From the IMG/VR virus record IMGVR_UViG_3300045993_000236, positions 1-23,976 of that record: a stretch of DNA of 23,976 bases; one strand, 5' to 3'. A program made the translations under genes and the position numbers. Positions 6,917 to 15,086 of this stretch are shown in pieces. The notes under the pieces are model-generated. The model was not told where the DNA came from and searched no databases. It was given only the letters and a program-made list of their open reading frames with translations. Positions within the stretch are counted from its first letter, which is position 1. Each line of letters starts with the position of its first letter. The DNA is from a virus.

Positions 6917-6990
6917 GTTTCATTGCTCCTTTCAGCAATTCAGTGGTTGGGAATTTGTAATGCGCTCACCTGCGCCCAAAATCTACTCAG

Positions 6991-7188
6991 TCAGAGGTCT
7001 CTGTCCCCATTCTCTTCCTCGTCATAGAGGGAAAGTAGGATAGCGATAGCTGACTCCAAGCCCGATATGTAGCCACATCGGTAGCCAAAATCAAATTCCT
7101 GCTTCCCGCCCGGTGCCTTGAGGGCATCGATAGCGTAAGAAGCCTGAGTGCTCTTGAGTTTGTTCAAGAGCTGTGTTTCAATTGTCAT
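6991..7188 (-). CDS. 65-residue conserved phage protein, unknown
   Basis: Starts MTIETQLLNKLKSTQASYAI and contains FDFGYRCGYISGLESAIAILLS (residues about 32-53) before an acidic tail DEEENGDRDL. The 'FxYGxRxGxxxGLExA' helix recurs in small proteins next to phage portal genes. The ATG at 7188 overlaps the stop of the 38-residue gene upstream as ATGA, so it is translationally coupled. No membrane segment or enzyme motif is present. It may assist portal or capsid assembly; unproven. Confidence 0.55.
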   Translation of the reverse strand: MTIETQLLNKLKSTQASYAIDALKAPGGKQEFDFGYRCGYISGLESAIAILLSLYDEEENGDRDL

Positions 7189-7301
7189 GCAGGCGTCTTA
7201 GGCGTGGTAGAAACGGGCTTGTTCACAGGTTTACCTGTAGCCAAGTCGTGGTGTTGCTTGACTGGGCCTGCTGGGGTGCCGGGAATAGTTGAGGTTGCCA
7301 T
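7185..7301 (-). CDS. 38-residue small protein between portal and co-chaperonin genes
   Basis: The ATG at 7301 has an AAGGAG Shine-Dalgarno whose first bases lie in the portal stop codon (TAAGGAG), six bases before the start. The product begins MATSTIPGTPAGPVKQHHDL and ends KPVSTTPKTPA. It is proline- and threonine-rich and probably disordered. It ends in an ATGA overlap with the next gene. The paired signals at both ends are the main reason to call it; no function can be assigned. Confidence 0.5.
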   Translation of the reverse strand: MATSTIPGTPAGPVKQHHDLATGKPVNKPVSTTPKTPA

Positions 7302-7310
7302 GGTTGCTCC

Positions 7311-9824
7311 TTACGGGTTGGGGTTAATTCCGGTGCCAGTGGATAAGGCTGAGTTGTGTCCTGAGATGATCTCACCACTTGCGATAGTCATTGCGGTTGA
7401 GTTGTCGTCGGTGTTCATCTGATAACGGACACGTAACTCTTCCTGTAGCTTGGCGTGCTCGGCTTGCAAGCGCAACTGTTCGCGCTGGAACTCGGCTTGA
7501 CGCTGTTTTTCAGCCTCTGTCGATTGCGCTTGTAGCTTCTGGGCCTCAGTCTGTTGAGTGATTTGCAGTTTCTGCTGGTCTGCTGTGAGTTTGGCCTGAT
7601 CAGCCTGTGCTTTCTGCTGTAGCGCCTGACCCTGCAACTGAGCGTTGAGCTGGGCGACCTGCATGCTGCTGTCAGGCGGCATAGGCGGTTGAGGTTTGTA
7701 TTTCTGGGCCTCTGTATCTATCTGGCCAAGCATTTGATCAAAGCCTTGCATCGACTGCTCAATGGCCTGTTGCACCTGCATGATGACTTGTGCCTGTGCG
7801 TTGGATTCTTTCTCTATCAAGTTTTGACGCTGCGCTTGATCCACAGCCTCATGCGCCTCAGCTAGATAGTAGTTCAGCAGGTGGTCGCGTAGGTGGATAG
7901 CCATCGGGTACAGGTACGTCTTGATGATAGCCGGATTCTGGCCGAACATCGGTGACTTGAGGAAAGCCATGTGGAGCTGCAGATGCGCCATATGATCCTG
8001 ACCGGGCAACACGTACACCGGGCGACCCATAGCAGCGGCGACGTTCTCCGATACCGGATCCATGTCGTCTTGGCCGGGTGCAGGCTGCAACACATCATCA
8101 TCGCTGATCTTCAGATTGCGGAGGAACATCTCCTCTACCTTACGGGCGTCGTACATCCCCGGCACCATTGCCGAGCGTTGGAGCAGGGCTTGCACCTGAG
8201 CAAAGCGTTGTGTCTCGCTGAAGATAGCGGGGTCGCTGACCGGGACAACGTCCATCGGGCCATCAAAGTCACCCGGTTCAATCTCGAGGTCACCAGCTTG
8301 TAGCTTGATGTCCTCTTCGGTCAGATAGGCGCTGTTGATACGGTGCAGTATCTTGAACACTCGACTCATCGAGTTGTGCAGACGGCTGTGAATACTGGAG
8401 AACACCACCATGCCCTGCTCAATGAGCGCCATGGTTGTGCCCACAGGGGCGGCTGCGTTCTGGTCGGATAGCTTCTCAAAACTGGTCTGGACCACTCCCT
8501 TGCCAGCATCAACCAAGAAGCCTAGCAGCTGGAACAGCGTGGGGCTCGGTCCCGGGAAGGGGATAGGCATGGCGAGCTTGCGCACGTCATCAATGAGAGC
8601 CCCCCCTTCCATCTCACAGACCTCAGTAGGCTGGAGGTTGAGTGTCTGACCGGATGGGCCACCCTTGAGCTTCAGCAGCGTGGGGACGTTCTGAATATGA
8701 GCGCTATCCAGCAGGGCGCGGAGGGCGCCAGTGGCCGCGCCGGACAGTCCGCCAATCATGTGTGTCAGGCCGATGGGGTAAGCCCCGCGCCAAGGCACAA
8801 ACGGGAACTCGACAATCCAGTCAAGCTCCTTCTGCTGAGGGTCTTCCGGCTCCCAGTTGCGGTACAGACTGAGCGCCTTCTTGCTGGTCTTGTCAATGCT
8901 GAGGATGTAAGGCTCAGGACCATCATCAAACTCGATGTAGGTATAGATCTCAAAGACCGTGCGCAGACCGTCTTCGTTGTAGGAGGACTCCTCACGACCT
9001 TCGATCTTGTCATTGGCCTTGCTAGCCTTGCTGAACTCGGGCTCTTCGGCATAGCCCAAGTCGACATCAATGTACATACCTGACTTCACCCGGCGACCGT
9101 ACTCGGTCTTGGTGAGGTACTGTACGTGGGTCTTACGCTCCGCGCTGTAGAAGTTGGTCGCTGCAAACGGCAGATAGATGTCATCAATAGCGATGAACTC
9201 AGCAGTGGGTCGCTTCCACTGTGGCGACCACAGCATCTTGAGGTACTGTGCACCACCGAGAGGCAACTGCGTGCTGAGTTGCTCTAGCTCACCCCGGAAC
9301 TCTGGCATCTGCTCAGTGGTTTGCCAGTTCATGAACTCGGCCTTGCGTTCGGCCTTTTCTACCTTCGCCTTTTCCTTCTCACCGATGATCTTGCTCTTGA
9401 CTGGTCCGTTCGGTGGGAAGATCTCCTTCATAACCCGAGCGCTGAAGTCAACACACGCTTCCACAAGCATAGGGTGAACAACGCGAGTCGAGCCTGAGAA
9501 TTGTGCCCCACCGGGTGCGTCATCGCCTAGTCCGGTACGGCGCAGCCCTTCCTCGTAGAGCTTGTCGCGCTTCTCCCGCGCTTCCTTGTCACGCTCGATC
9601 AGGTCCAGCAGGTCACTGACGGCCGTCTTCAGGTCAGCTTGATCAACCTCATCAACGATATTGGCAAAGTGGGCTTGCTTGGCCTTGTTGTCTTGAATGT
9701 CGTCGAGTTTGACAACCGCACCACCGTCTTCGGTGTCTTCAACGTCAAGCTCTTCCGTATCCATGGCGAGCGTTTCGCCTTCGGCCTTGTCTTCCGTGTC
9801 GTCTTCAGCGGGGGTTATCGGCAT
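7311..9824 (-). CDS. portal protein (head-tail connector, P22-like size)
   Basis: 837 residues. An acidic leader (1-60) precedes a body with SGSTRVVHPMLVEACVDFSARVMKEIFP-type helices (about 110-140, here paraphrased), PAQWKRPTAEFIAIDDIYLPF-like strands (about 205-222) and the conserved FPFVPWRGAYPIGLTHMIGG (about 345-365), then GALRALLDSAHIQNVP. The stretch SDQNAAAPVGTTMALIEQGM fits the portal stem/clip region. Residues about 690-800 are glutamine- and lysine-rich coiled coil, reminiscent of the helical barrel of P22-type portals. It forms the dodecameric DNA gate and terminase docking ring. It starts 10 bases inside the upstream polyvalent gene (overlap 9815-9824) and has a candidate promoter just upstream within that gene. 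Confidence 0.82.
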   Translation of the reverse strand: MPITPAEDDTEDKAEGETLAMDTEELDVEDTEDGGAVVKLDDIQDNKAKQAHFANIVDEVDQADLKTAVSDLLDLIERDKEAREKRDKLYEEGLRRTGLGDDAPGGAQFSGSTRVVHPMLVEACVDFSARVMKEIFPPNGPVKSKIIGEKEKAKVEKAERKAEFMNWQTTEQMPEFRGELEQLSTQLPLGGAQYLKMLWSPQWKRPTAEFIAIDDIYLPFAATNFYSAERKTHVQYLTKTEYGRRVKSGMYIDVDLGYAEEPEFSKASKANDKIEGREESSYNEDGLRTVFEIYTYIEFDDGPEPYILSIDKTSKKALSLYRNWEPEDPQQKELDWIVEFPFVPWRGAYPIGLTHMIGGLSGAATGALRALLDSAHIQNVPTLLKLKGGPSGQTLNLQPTEVCEMEGGALIDDVRKLAMPIPFPGPSPTLFQLLGFLVDAGKGVVQTSFEKLSDQNAAAPVGTTMALIEQGMVVFSSIHSRLHNSMSRVFKILHRINSAYLTEEDIKLQAGDLEIEPGDFDGPMDVVPVSDPAIFSETQRFAQVQALLQRSAMVPGMYDARKVEEMFLRNLKISDDDVLQPAPGQDDMDPVSENVAAAMGRPVYVLPGQDHMAHLQLHMAFLKSPMFGQNPAIIKTYLYPMAIHLRDHLLNYYLAEAHEAVDQAQRQNLIEKESNAQAQVIMQVQQAIEQSMQGFDQMLGQIDTEAQKYKPQPPMPPDSSMQVAQLNAQLQGQALQQKAQADQAKLTADQQKLQITQQTEAQKLQAQSTEAEKQRQAEFQREQLRLQAEHAKLQEELRVRYQMNTDDNSTAMTIASGEIISGHNSALSTGTGINPNP

Positions 9825-12571
9825 GAGCAGACCTCTGCGGTTGGGTTTTGCTTGGCACGTGGATTGGCCAATTTGGGGCGATTATACCCGTGAACCTTCG
9901 GGGCGACAAGGCCACCGGAGGCGTAGCCGGGTTCGGTAAGTGTTTTGCGCAAGGCACCCTCCCATTCATCACGCGTAACATACCCGTCCTCCGGCAAAAG
10001 TCCTTTTTCATATGCACGCGATATCCCCAACATACGCTCTGAACGAGGCAAACGCAAATCTTCTGGAGCGGGAGTGTAACCTGCCAAGTCAACCAGTGAA
10101 TCTTTGTTAACTCGATACAACCCTGTGTTCTGCAAGTCACCCACATCTGACCACTGGCCTGACTTCACAAAGTCCTGCACGTAGGGTAGGTACTCGTCAT
10201 TGGGCTTACGGTTGGATTTGCCCTTGATTTGGAGTATCCTATCTTCAATAGGCACCATCAAGGCTTTACCTTCAGGCGAGTACATCATAGGTTGCGAATT
10301 AGGGCTTGGAGCCAATCCACGTATACGCAACGCTTCTTGGATGTCTGGGTTTAACCCACCGAATGGTAAAGACCCTTCAGGAGCTTTTGCACCTGGAGAC
10401 ATCTCAATCGTCACATGCGGTGTGCCCTTGGAGTCGCGCAGGGAATACAGTTTTACCCTTCCATCACGAGCCGCCTGCAGTCCACCTACCCCGTAGCCCC
10501 CTTCTGAGGCGTACCCACCGACCGAGTGGCCCATAGCGCCACCTTCGTAAAGTACTGCGTCCTGGAATGGGGCGTCTTCACCTTGGTGCTTCAACTCAAC
10601 CCACTTCAGTCCATGCTCTGGGTAGTCTTTGTGAAGAACTGTGGCAGCGTTGTTGGCTTTTGCAGCATTGGCCTCTGCAGCCTTGGCCTCACGCCAGGCA
10701 TTGATCTTGGCTACCCGTTCCACAGCCTGAGGAACCGACACTTGAGGCAGGCTGGAGTACTTGAGCAGGAGTTCCGGTGGCAGACCTGAGGTGGGATCAG
10801 TCGCGTTGCGGAGTTCGTCGATCAAGTGGTCGAAGCCGAGGCTCTTAGGTTTCTGCCAATCGTATGGAGCATTCACTCTAGTCTCTGGAGGAACTTTAGT
10901 AAGCCATGGGTTTTGCTCTACAATCCGATCTGAAACTTGCCCTCCTCCGTTACCAATCATTTGGCCTGCGCTTCTTTGATCCAGGTAATTATCGGCTACA
11001 TTTTCCCAGCCTTTCGCTTGAACCTCTTGAGCTAAGCCCTCATCGGGAAACCCCGACGCTCGTCGCTCTGCTCGTGGTATCCTACCAGTTCTCGGGTTAC
11101 CTTCAAAGTTAAGGTTGACATGTATCGGTCCCTTCTCGGCTAGCGCCCTGATCGGGTCACCCGGCGTGGCCATATCGTTCTTGACATACCGGGTGAGTTG
11201 TTTGTCGATCCAGTTATTCAGAGAATTATCAACAGCACCCCCGCCAGTTGTTAAATAATCATTCCACATCTCATCAGTTACAACATGTTGACCAACCCGG
11301 TCAGGGCGCTTCATAGTTTTCTTCAACCCAGTCAGTGAGTCCTCCACAGAGCCCCGCAGCCAGTTACCCCCCGGCAGCTTGACCACACCAGCTTCACGGC
11401 TCAAGGTACTGGGCACCATGGCGTTGCGTGCAGCGACCTTGGCCACTTTGACTGCACCCTTGGCGGGTAGGGTTGAACCCACTCCACCCAGCATTGAACC
11501 GAGCGACTCAACATCATCAGCGCCGATGCCTGTCTGTCCACCCGGTAACCACTCACGGTAGAAGTCCGAGGTGGGCAGCGCGGGTGTCTCACTTAGATTG
11601 CGATCAACGTACGAGCCGGGTGCTGCACCATACCTGAGCGCCATGCGGGCTAGCCCTTCAAGGTCGCCCGGCAACCCCGCTGTGCCCGCTGCCCAACCCC
11701 GAGCGAGGGATTGCAGCGGGTTGGCTGTCTTGGCCTGTGGCTTGTGGGTCATCTGGTCGGGGTTGGTGACCCGTCCCCCATCAGCATACAACTGCGTCAC
11801 CTCCTGTACGTCCTCGGGCATCAATCTACGTGCACGAGTGGTGATTGGTTCCTGCGCCCCGCTACCCATCGTGATATGGCCGTAGTTCTTGCCAGCAAAG
11901 GGATCAACCATGAGCATCTCAGCGTGTGGGTCTTGCCCGGTCTGCGCGGCACGCTTCTGGGCGTAGTAGTCAGCAACACGCTTCTGCGGACTGGTGAATA
12001 TCGGCTCGGTAGGTGCGGCGCTGACGTTCTCACCCGGCAGCGCGATGAAGACCTCCCCCTCACCTGCTCCACGCCCCATACCCACATCAAAGGCTCGTGC
12101 CGAGTCGTGTTGGCGGTTCCATAGTTCGCTGATCAGATCACCAACCTGACCGCCGTGTAGGTTCTCATCCAGCGCTGATGCTGGTGTATAGTAGTTGGCC
12201 GCGTTGTCAGGTACGTACTTTGCGGCAAGCTCTTCCAGTTCCTTGGGCGTCGCTGTGCTGCGTGGCCGGGGTGCTAGTGCTACCACCTTACCGTTGTCGG
12301 CCTTCATGTCGGCATAGCTTTGCGCCATGTTCCTGTCACGTGACATGTATAGTGGTCGGTTGGTCTCCGTGCCGGGAACGTACGTCCCGCCATGATAGTG
12401 CACGACAGGGGAGCCTGCATCACCTGCGTAACCCCTGTACACGCCTTGCAACATTGGCTTGGGCTTGGCAGCGTCCCTTGCCACCTGCAGTGCGAGGGCT
12501 TCGGCCTCGTTGGGGCGAACCTTTGCGGCCAGCTTGGCCAGCGCCTTGAGGACGGTTGTGCTAGGCGGCAT
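9815..12571 (-). CDS. large multi-domain 'polyvalent'-type protein with ART-like N-terminus and PcfJ-like C-terminal domain
   Basis: 918 residues. The N-terminus carries VYRGYAG (44-50) and LYMSRDRNMAQSYADMK (74-90), reminiscent of an ADP-ribosyltransferase-like fold, though the catalytic triad is not certain. Short glycine hinges YADGGRV (262-268) and YASGGLV (883-889) flank the rest. Residues 286-345 have RGWAAGTAGLPGDLEGLAR and ETPALPTSDFYREWLPG, also seen in phage polyvalent proteins. A PcfJ-like block follows: MGHSVGGY (680-687), KLYSLRD (707-713), HVTIE (719-723), QIKGKSNRKP (781-790), then YVQDFVKSGQWSDVGDLQ (797-814). The family norm is HCVGGY; here cysteine is serine (S683). Overlaps terminase by 11 bases and portal by 10. 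Polyvalent proteins are thought to be injected with phage DNA as counter-defence or takeover factors; that role is inferred. Confidence 0.6.
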   Translation of the reverse strand: MPPSTTVLKALAKLAAKVRPNEAEALALQVARDAAKPKPMLQGVYRGYAGDAGSPVVHYHGGTYVPGTETNRPLYMSRDRNMAQSYADMKADNGKVVALAPRPRSTATPKELEELAAKYVPDNAANYYTPASALDENLHGGQVGDLISELWNRQHDSARAFDVGMGRGAGEGEVFIALPGENVSAAPTEPIFTSPQKRVADYYAQKRAAQTGQDPHAEMLMVDPFAGKNYGHITMGSGAQEPITTRARRLMPEDVQEVTQLYADGGRVTNPDQMTHKPQAKTANPLQSLARGWAAGTAGLPGDLEGLARMALRYGAAPGSYVDRNLSETPALPTSDFYREWLPGGQTGIGADDVESLGSMLGGVGSTLPAKGAVKVAKVAARNAMVPSTLSREAGVVKLPGGNWLRGSVEDSLTGLKKTMKRPDRVGQHVVTDEMWNDYLTTGGGAVDNSLNNWIDKQLTRYVKNDMATPGDPIRALAEKGPIHVNLNFEGNPRTGRIPRAERRASGFPDEGLAQEVQAKGWENVADNYLDQRSAGQMIGNGGGQVSDRIVEQNPWLTKVPPETRVNAPYDWQKPKSLGFDHLIDELRNATDPTSGLPPELLLKYSSLPQVSVPQAVERVAKINAWREAKAAEANAAKANNAATVLHKDYPEHGLKWVELKHQGEDAPFQDAVLYEGGAMGHSVGGYASEGGYGVGGLQAARDGRVKLYSLRDSKGTPHVTIEMSPGAKAPEGSLPFGGLNPDIQEALRIRGLAPSPNSQPMMYSPEGKALMVPIEDRILQIKGKSNRKPNDEYLPYVQDFVKSGQWSDVGDLQNTGLYRVNKDSLVDLAGYTPAPEDLRLPRSERMLGISRAYEKGLLPEDGYVTRDEWEGALRKTLTEPGYASGGLVAPKVHGYNRPKLANPRAKQNPTAEVCSCR
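9881..9909 (-). promoter_or_regulatory. sigma70-like promoter TTGTCG-17-TATAAT upstream of portal
   Basis: On the minus strand, TTGTCG (9909-9904) and TATAAT (9886-9881) are 17 bases apart, inside the 3' end of the polyvalent gene and about 60 bases before the portal ATG. The match to the elements at 1841-1868 and 4836-4864 makes chance less likely, but it lies in coding sequence. Confidence 0.4.
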
Positions 12572-14138
12572 AAGGGTTCAGCCTTTCTTTGCGCTGACGG
12601 GGTTCATCGTCGGGGTCTTTGGCCCGAGGGAGTTCAAACCAACCGTCATTCTTGAGGTAGATAACGGCTTGTGTCATACAGTCAACATATTCATCATGCT
12701 CCGCCGTAGGAAACTTCGCCACCTGCTTCATGAAGCCAGCAGCCCACGTAACAGGCTGACCGGGATTCTTAGCCGACTCGGGTATCCACAGCAAGCCAAG
12801 CTCAAGAGTGGGAGCAGCCTGATGAGCGCGTGATACTTTATCCGCCTGACCGGGATTATACCCCACCGCAGGCACTCGGGCAAGCCGCAGATCTTGCAGC
12901 AGGGATTGCCCGCTGGCCTTGGCCTCAACCAGTATGCGGTCGGGTCGTCTGCCCTTGGTCATGTAGCCCGCACCCTTGCTGCTGTCGCCCCCGTACACCG
13001 TGCTCCAGTCATCAACCACCTTGGTGCGTAGGTCAGGGTAGGACAGGTGCTCATCCCACGCATCCAGCAGCATAGCGTTGCGCTCACCTTTGTGCGTGAA
13101 CACGCCCCACACCTCACACCCCGTGGGGTCGCCGGAGGTCTTCTCGGTGAATGCGGTGTCATAGCTTTGCAGCACGTACTCAAACGCAGGGAGCCGGGTG
13201 CCGTGTGGCCATAACTGGAAGTACTTGGTCTTGAGTATGCCGCCCTCGGCCGGGGAAGGGTCTTGTTGCAACTGACCGCTGGCGCCATACGTGCCCAGCA
13301 GTTGCTTCAGGCTGGTGATCTCATCAGGTCCGAACCGCTCGGGGCAGATCAGCTCATCCTTGACCTTGCGCGGGTCATAGTACCCCAACGAGGTCTTGCG
13401 TCGCTTGCCGTCCCACTCGGCCGGGATGCATATGTGTTCCCAATCCTTCAGGTCTTCAAGGATGTAACCGCTAACGTCCTTCTCGTGCAGCCGTTGCATC
13501 ACGACTACCATGGCGTCCTTCTTGGGGTCATTCAGCCGGGTGGACCAGACGGTCTTGAACCACTCAAGGGTTCCTTCCCGCAGTGCGTCAGACTGCGCGT
13601 CTTGCGCGCCGTGGGGGTCGTCCAGCACAAGGCGCGAACCACCCTCTCCGGTTGCCGTACCACCCACGCTGGTGGCGATGCGGTACCCGGTCTTGTCGTT
13701 CTCGAACCTCTGCTTGGCGTTTTGGTCGCCCGCAATCTGGAACAGGTTGCCCCACCGCTCTTGATACCACGGCGACTGCAACAGGCGACGAGCTTTCAGG
13801 TTGTCACGTATTGATAGCACTCCGGAGTAGGAGGCTGACAGGAACTTTTGTCCGGGATCAACCAACCATTCCCAGCACGGCCAAATCACCGAGACTATTG
13901 TCGACTTGCTATGCCGAGGGGGAATGTTAATTAATAGCTTGCGTATATCCCCGTCGCTAATTGCCTGCAGGTGTTCACATATTGTTTCAATGTGCCACGA
14001 CTCAACAAACTTAACACCCGGCTCAACTATTGGCCACGACTGCTTGACAAACTCGTAGAGGTTATCCTCGGCTGCACGCTTGGCTATTTCAAACTGCACC
14101 AGCCTGAGTAACTCCGCTGGGCCCATGGGCGCAGTCAC
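12561..14138 (-). CDS. terL: terminase large subunit (DNA-packaging ATPase/nuclease)
   Basis: 525 residues. The ATPase domain has a Walker-A-like PPRHSKST (73-80) and Walker B RLVLDDP (169-175). The RNase-H-like nuclease domain has SYDTAF with D327, LVEAKASG with E405, and HDEYVDCMTQA with D486, the acidic set that binds metal for DNA cleavage. GQLQQDPSPAEGGILK (288-303) is the typical linker block between the domains. The enzyme cuts concatemers and pumps DNA through the portal. The start is GTG at 14138, overlapping the small-subunit stop (GTGA); an in-frame ATG at 14126 is the alternative. Its first 250 bases are visibly more AT-rich than the rest. Confidence 0.9.
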   Translation of the reverse strand: MTAPMGPAELLRLVQFEIAKRAAEDNLYEFVKQSWPIVEPGVKFVESWHIETICEHLQAISDGDIRKLLINIPPRHSKSTIVSVIWPCWEWLVDPGQKFLSASYSGVLSIRDNLKARRLLQSPWYQERWGNLFQIAGDQNAKQRFENDKTGYRIATSVGGTATGEGGSRLVLDDPHGAQDAQSDALREGTLEWFKTVWSTRLNDPKKDAMVVVMQRLHEKDVSGYILEDLKDWEHICIPAEWDGKRRKTSLGYYDPRKVKDELICPERFGPDEITSLKQLLGTYGASGQLQQDPSPAEGGILKTKYFQLWPHGTRLPAFEYVLQSYDTAFTEKTSGDPTGCEVWGVFTHKGERNAMLLDAWDEHLSYPDLRTKVVDDWSTVYGGDSSKGAGYMTKGRRPDRILVEAKASGQSLLQDLRLARVPAVGYNPGQADKVSRAHQAAPTLELGLLWIPESAKNPGQPVTWAAGFMKQVAKFPTAEHDEYVDCMTQAVIYLKNDGWFELPRAKDPDDEPRQRKERLNPYAA

Positions 14139-14689
14139 GGCAGTTGGGGATTAGTCTTCTTCAGCATAGCTTCCATTTGCGCCAGCTCCGCTGATGAAAG
14201 GTTATTCAAACTCAGTGCGGCCATTTGGATTGGGCCTCCCCCTGCTCCAGTGAGTTCAGTGGTTACTTTGTCGCCGTAGACCTTGGGTAGCATCTTGCTC
14301 AGTATCCACTTGCGCGTGTCAACACGGAGCCTGTTGCGGGCAACGCCTGTCGAGTCTAGAGCCAGCACAGCCTCTTCACCCTCATAGCGGACAGCTACAT
14401 CCTTCTCGTCGCTGATGGCGATGATCTCCTCGGCGAGCATGTTGTAGCCTATAGCGCGCGCGGACGCGTACAGTTTGGCAAGGTCCGGGTATTGCTCCAT
14501 CCACGCCAACACCGATGCCGGGGTAGGACACTCCTTGACGAGCTTGCATGCGTCCTTGAGCGTACCGCCAGCTTCAAGGTGCCCGCAAAGCTCTTTCACG
14601 ATGTCCTCACGTGACCGAGTACGAGGCTTGACCCCCGGTGGTAGCGGCCTGACCTTGCTCTTCACAGCAGGAGGGGTCTGTTTGCTCAT
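14135..14689 (-). CDS. terS: terminase small subunit
   Basis: 184 residues from the ATG at 14689 (MSKQTPPAVKSKVRPLPP), chosen because AGGAGGT lies 11 bases upstream. The open frame extends to 14752, but the extra residues overlap the previous gene. Residues about 25-80 (REDIVKELCGHLEAGGTLKD, then ACKLVKECPTPASVLAWME) form a helix-turn-helix of the type used by small terminases to recognise packaging sites. The middle helices ARAIGYNMLAEEIIAISDE and VDTRKWILSKMLPKVYGDK are typical of the oligomerisation region. The partner gene follows in GTGA overlap. It selects viral DNA and regulates the large subunit. Confidence 0.85.
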   Translation of the reverse strand: MSKQTPPAVKSKVRPLPPGVKPRTRSREDIVKELCGHLEAGGTLKDACKLVKECPTPASVLAWMEQYPDLAKLYASARAIGYNMLAEEIIAISDEKDVAVRYEGEEAVLALDSTGVARNRLRVDTRKWILSKMLPKVYGDKVTTELTGAGGGPIQMAALSLNNLSSAELAQMEAMLKKTNPQLP

Positions 14690-14696
14690 GTTACGA

Positions 14697-15086
14697 TTAT
14701 ACCTCCTGTTTTTGAGCCAGCAAAACCGAGCGTTCGTGCGCTCGTTGTTCACTGATGCGTTGCCGTTCTAATCTGCGAGTATTTACATCAACCTCGTAAA
14801 TATCATCCGTTGGATCCCAATCATACGTTAATAAATCCGGCAAATCTGCGTAAAGGACTACATTTTCAAAATAGATTTGGTTTTCGAGGTCTGTATCTTC
14901 ATAAACTTCCGGTTTAGCTTTTATTGATCTTAACTCACAACCCGAATCATTATGCCAAACAACAACCTCGTTGGCTTCATTGATTAACATCGGACGGCAC
15001 AAAAACGTCAGCCCGTCCGGCAGTGTAGACACCACCTCAAAAAGCTCTGCACCTCTGTGTTTGCTTCCGCGCAAAATCAAGAACAT
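14697..15086 (-). CDS. uncharacterised protein at the head of the packaging module
   Basis: 129 residues from the ATG at 15086 (MFLILRGSKHRGAELFEVVS). This start is chosen because AAGAGGAG lies eight bases upstream; an ATG at 15092 and GTG at 15095 are too close to that site. There are two parts: a beta-rich N-terminal half (LTFLCRPMLINEANEVVVW) and an acidic then arginine-rich C-terminal half (DPTDDIYEVDVNTRRLERQR). No recognised domain. The gene is AT-rich compared with the terminase genes. It borders the repeat-rich gap and is probably first in the leftward packaging transcript. Confidence 0.5.
   Translation of the reverse strand: MFLILRGSKHRGAELFEVVSTLPDGLTFLCRPMLINEANEVVVWHNDSGCELRSIKAKPEVYEDTDLENQIYFENVVLYADLPDLLTYDWDPTDDIYEVDVNTRRLERQRISEQRAHERSVLLAQKQEV

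Noticed and set aside
12855-12883. TTGCCC-17-TATAAT inside terL
   Set aside because: Deep within coding sequence, about 280 bases from the next gene start, with a poorer -35 than the three reported elements.
13263-13814. Long plus-strand open frame opposite the large terminase
   Set aside because: It lies wholly inside a well-supported terL gene on the other strand, has no ribosome-binding site or recognisable motif, and is arginine/proline-skewed like an antisense shadow.
14696-14724. TATAAT next to the small terminase start as a promoter
   Set aside because: The -10 match is perfect but the -35 (TTTGCT or TTGCTG) is weak and the bases overlap the Shine-Dalgarno region; not strong enough to list.
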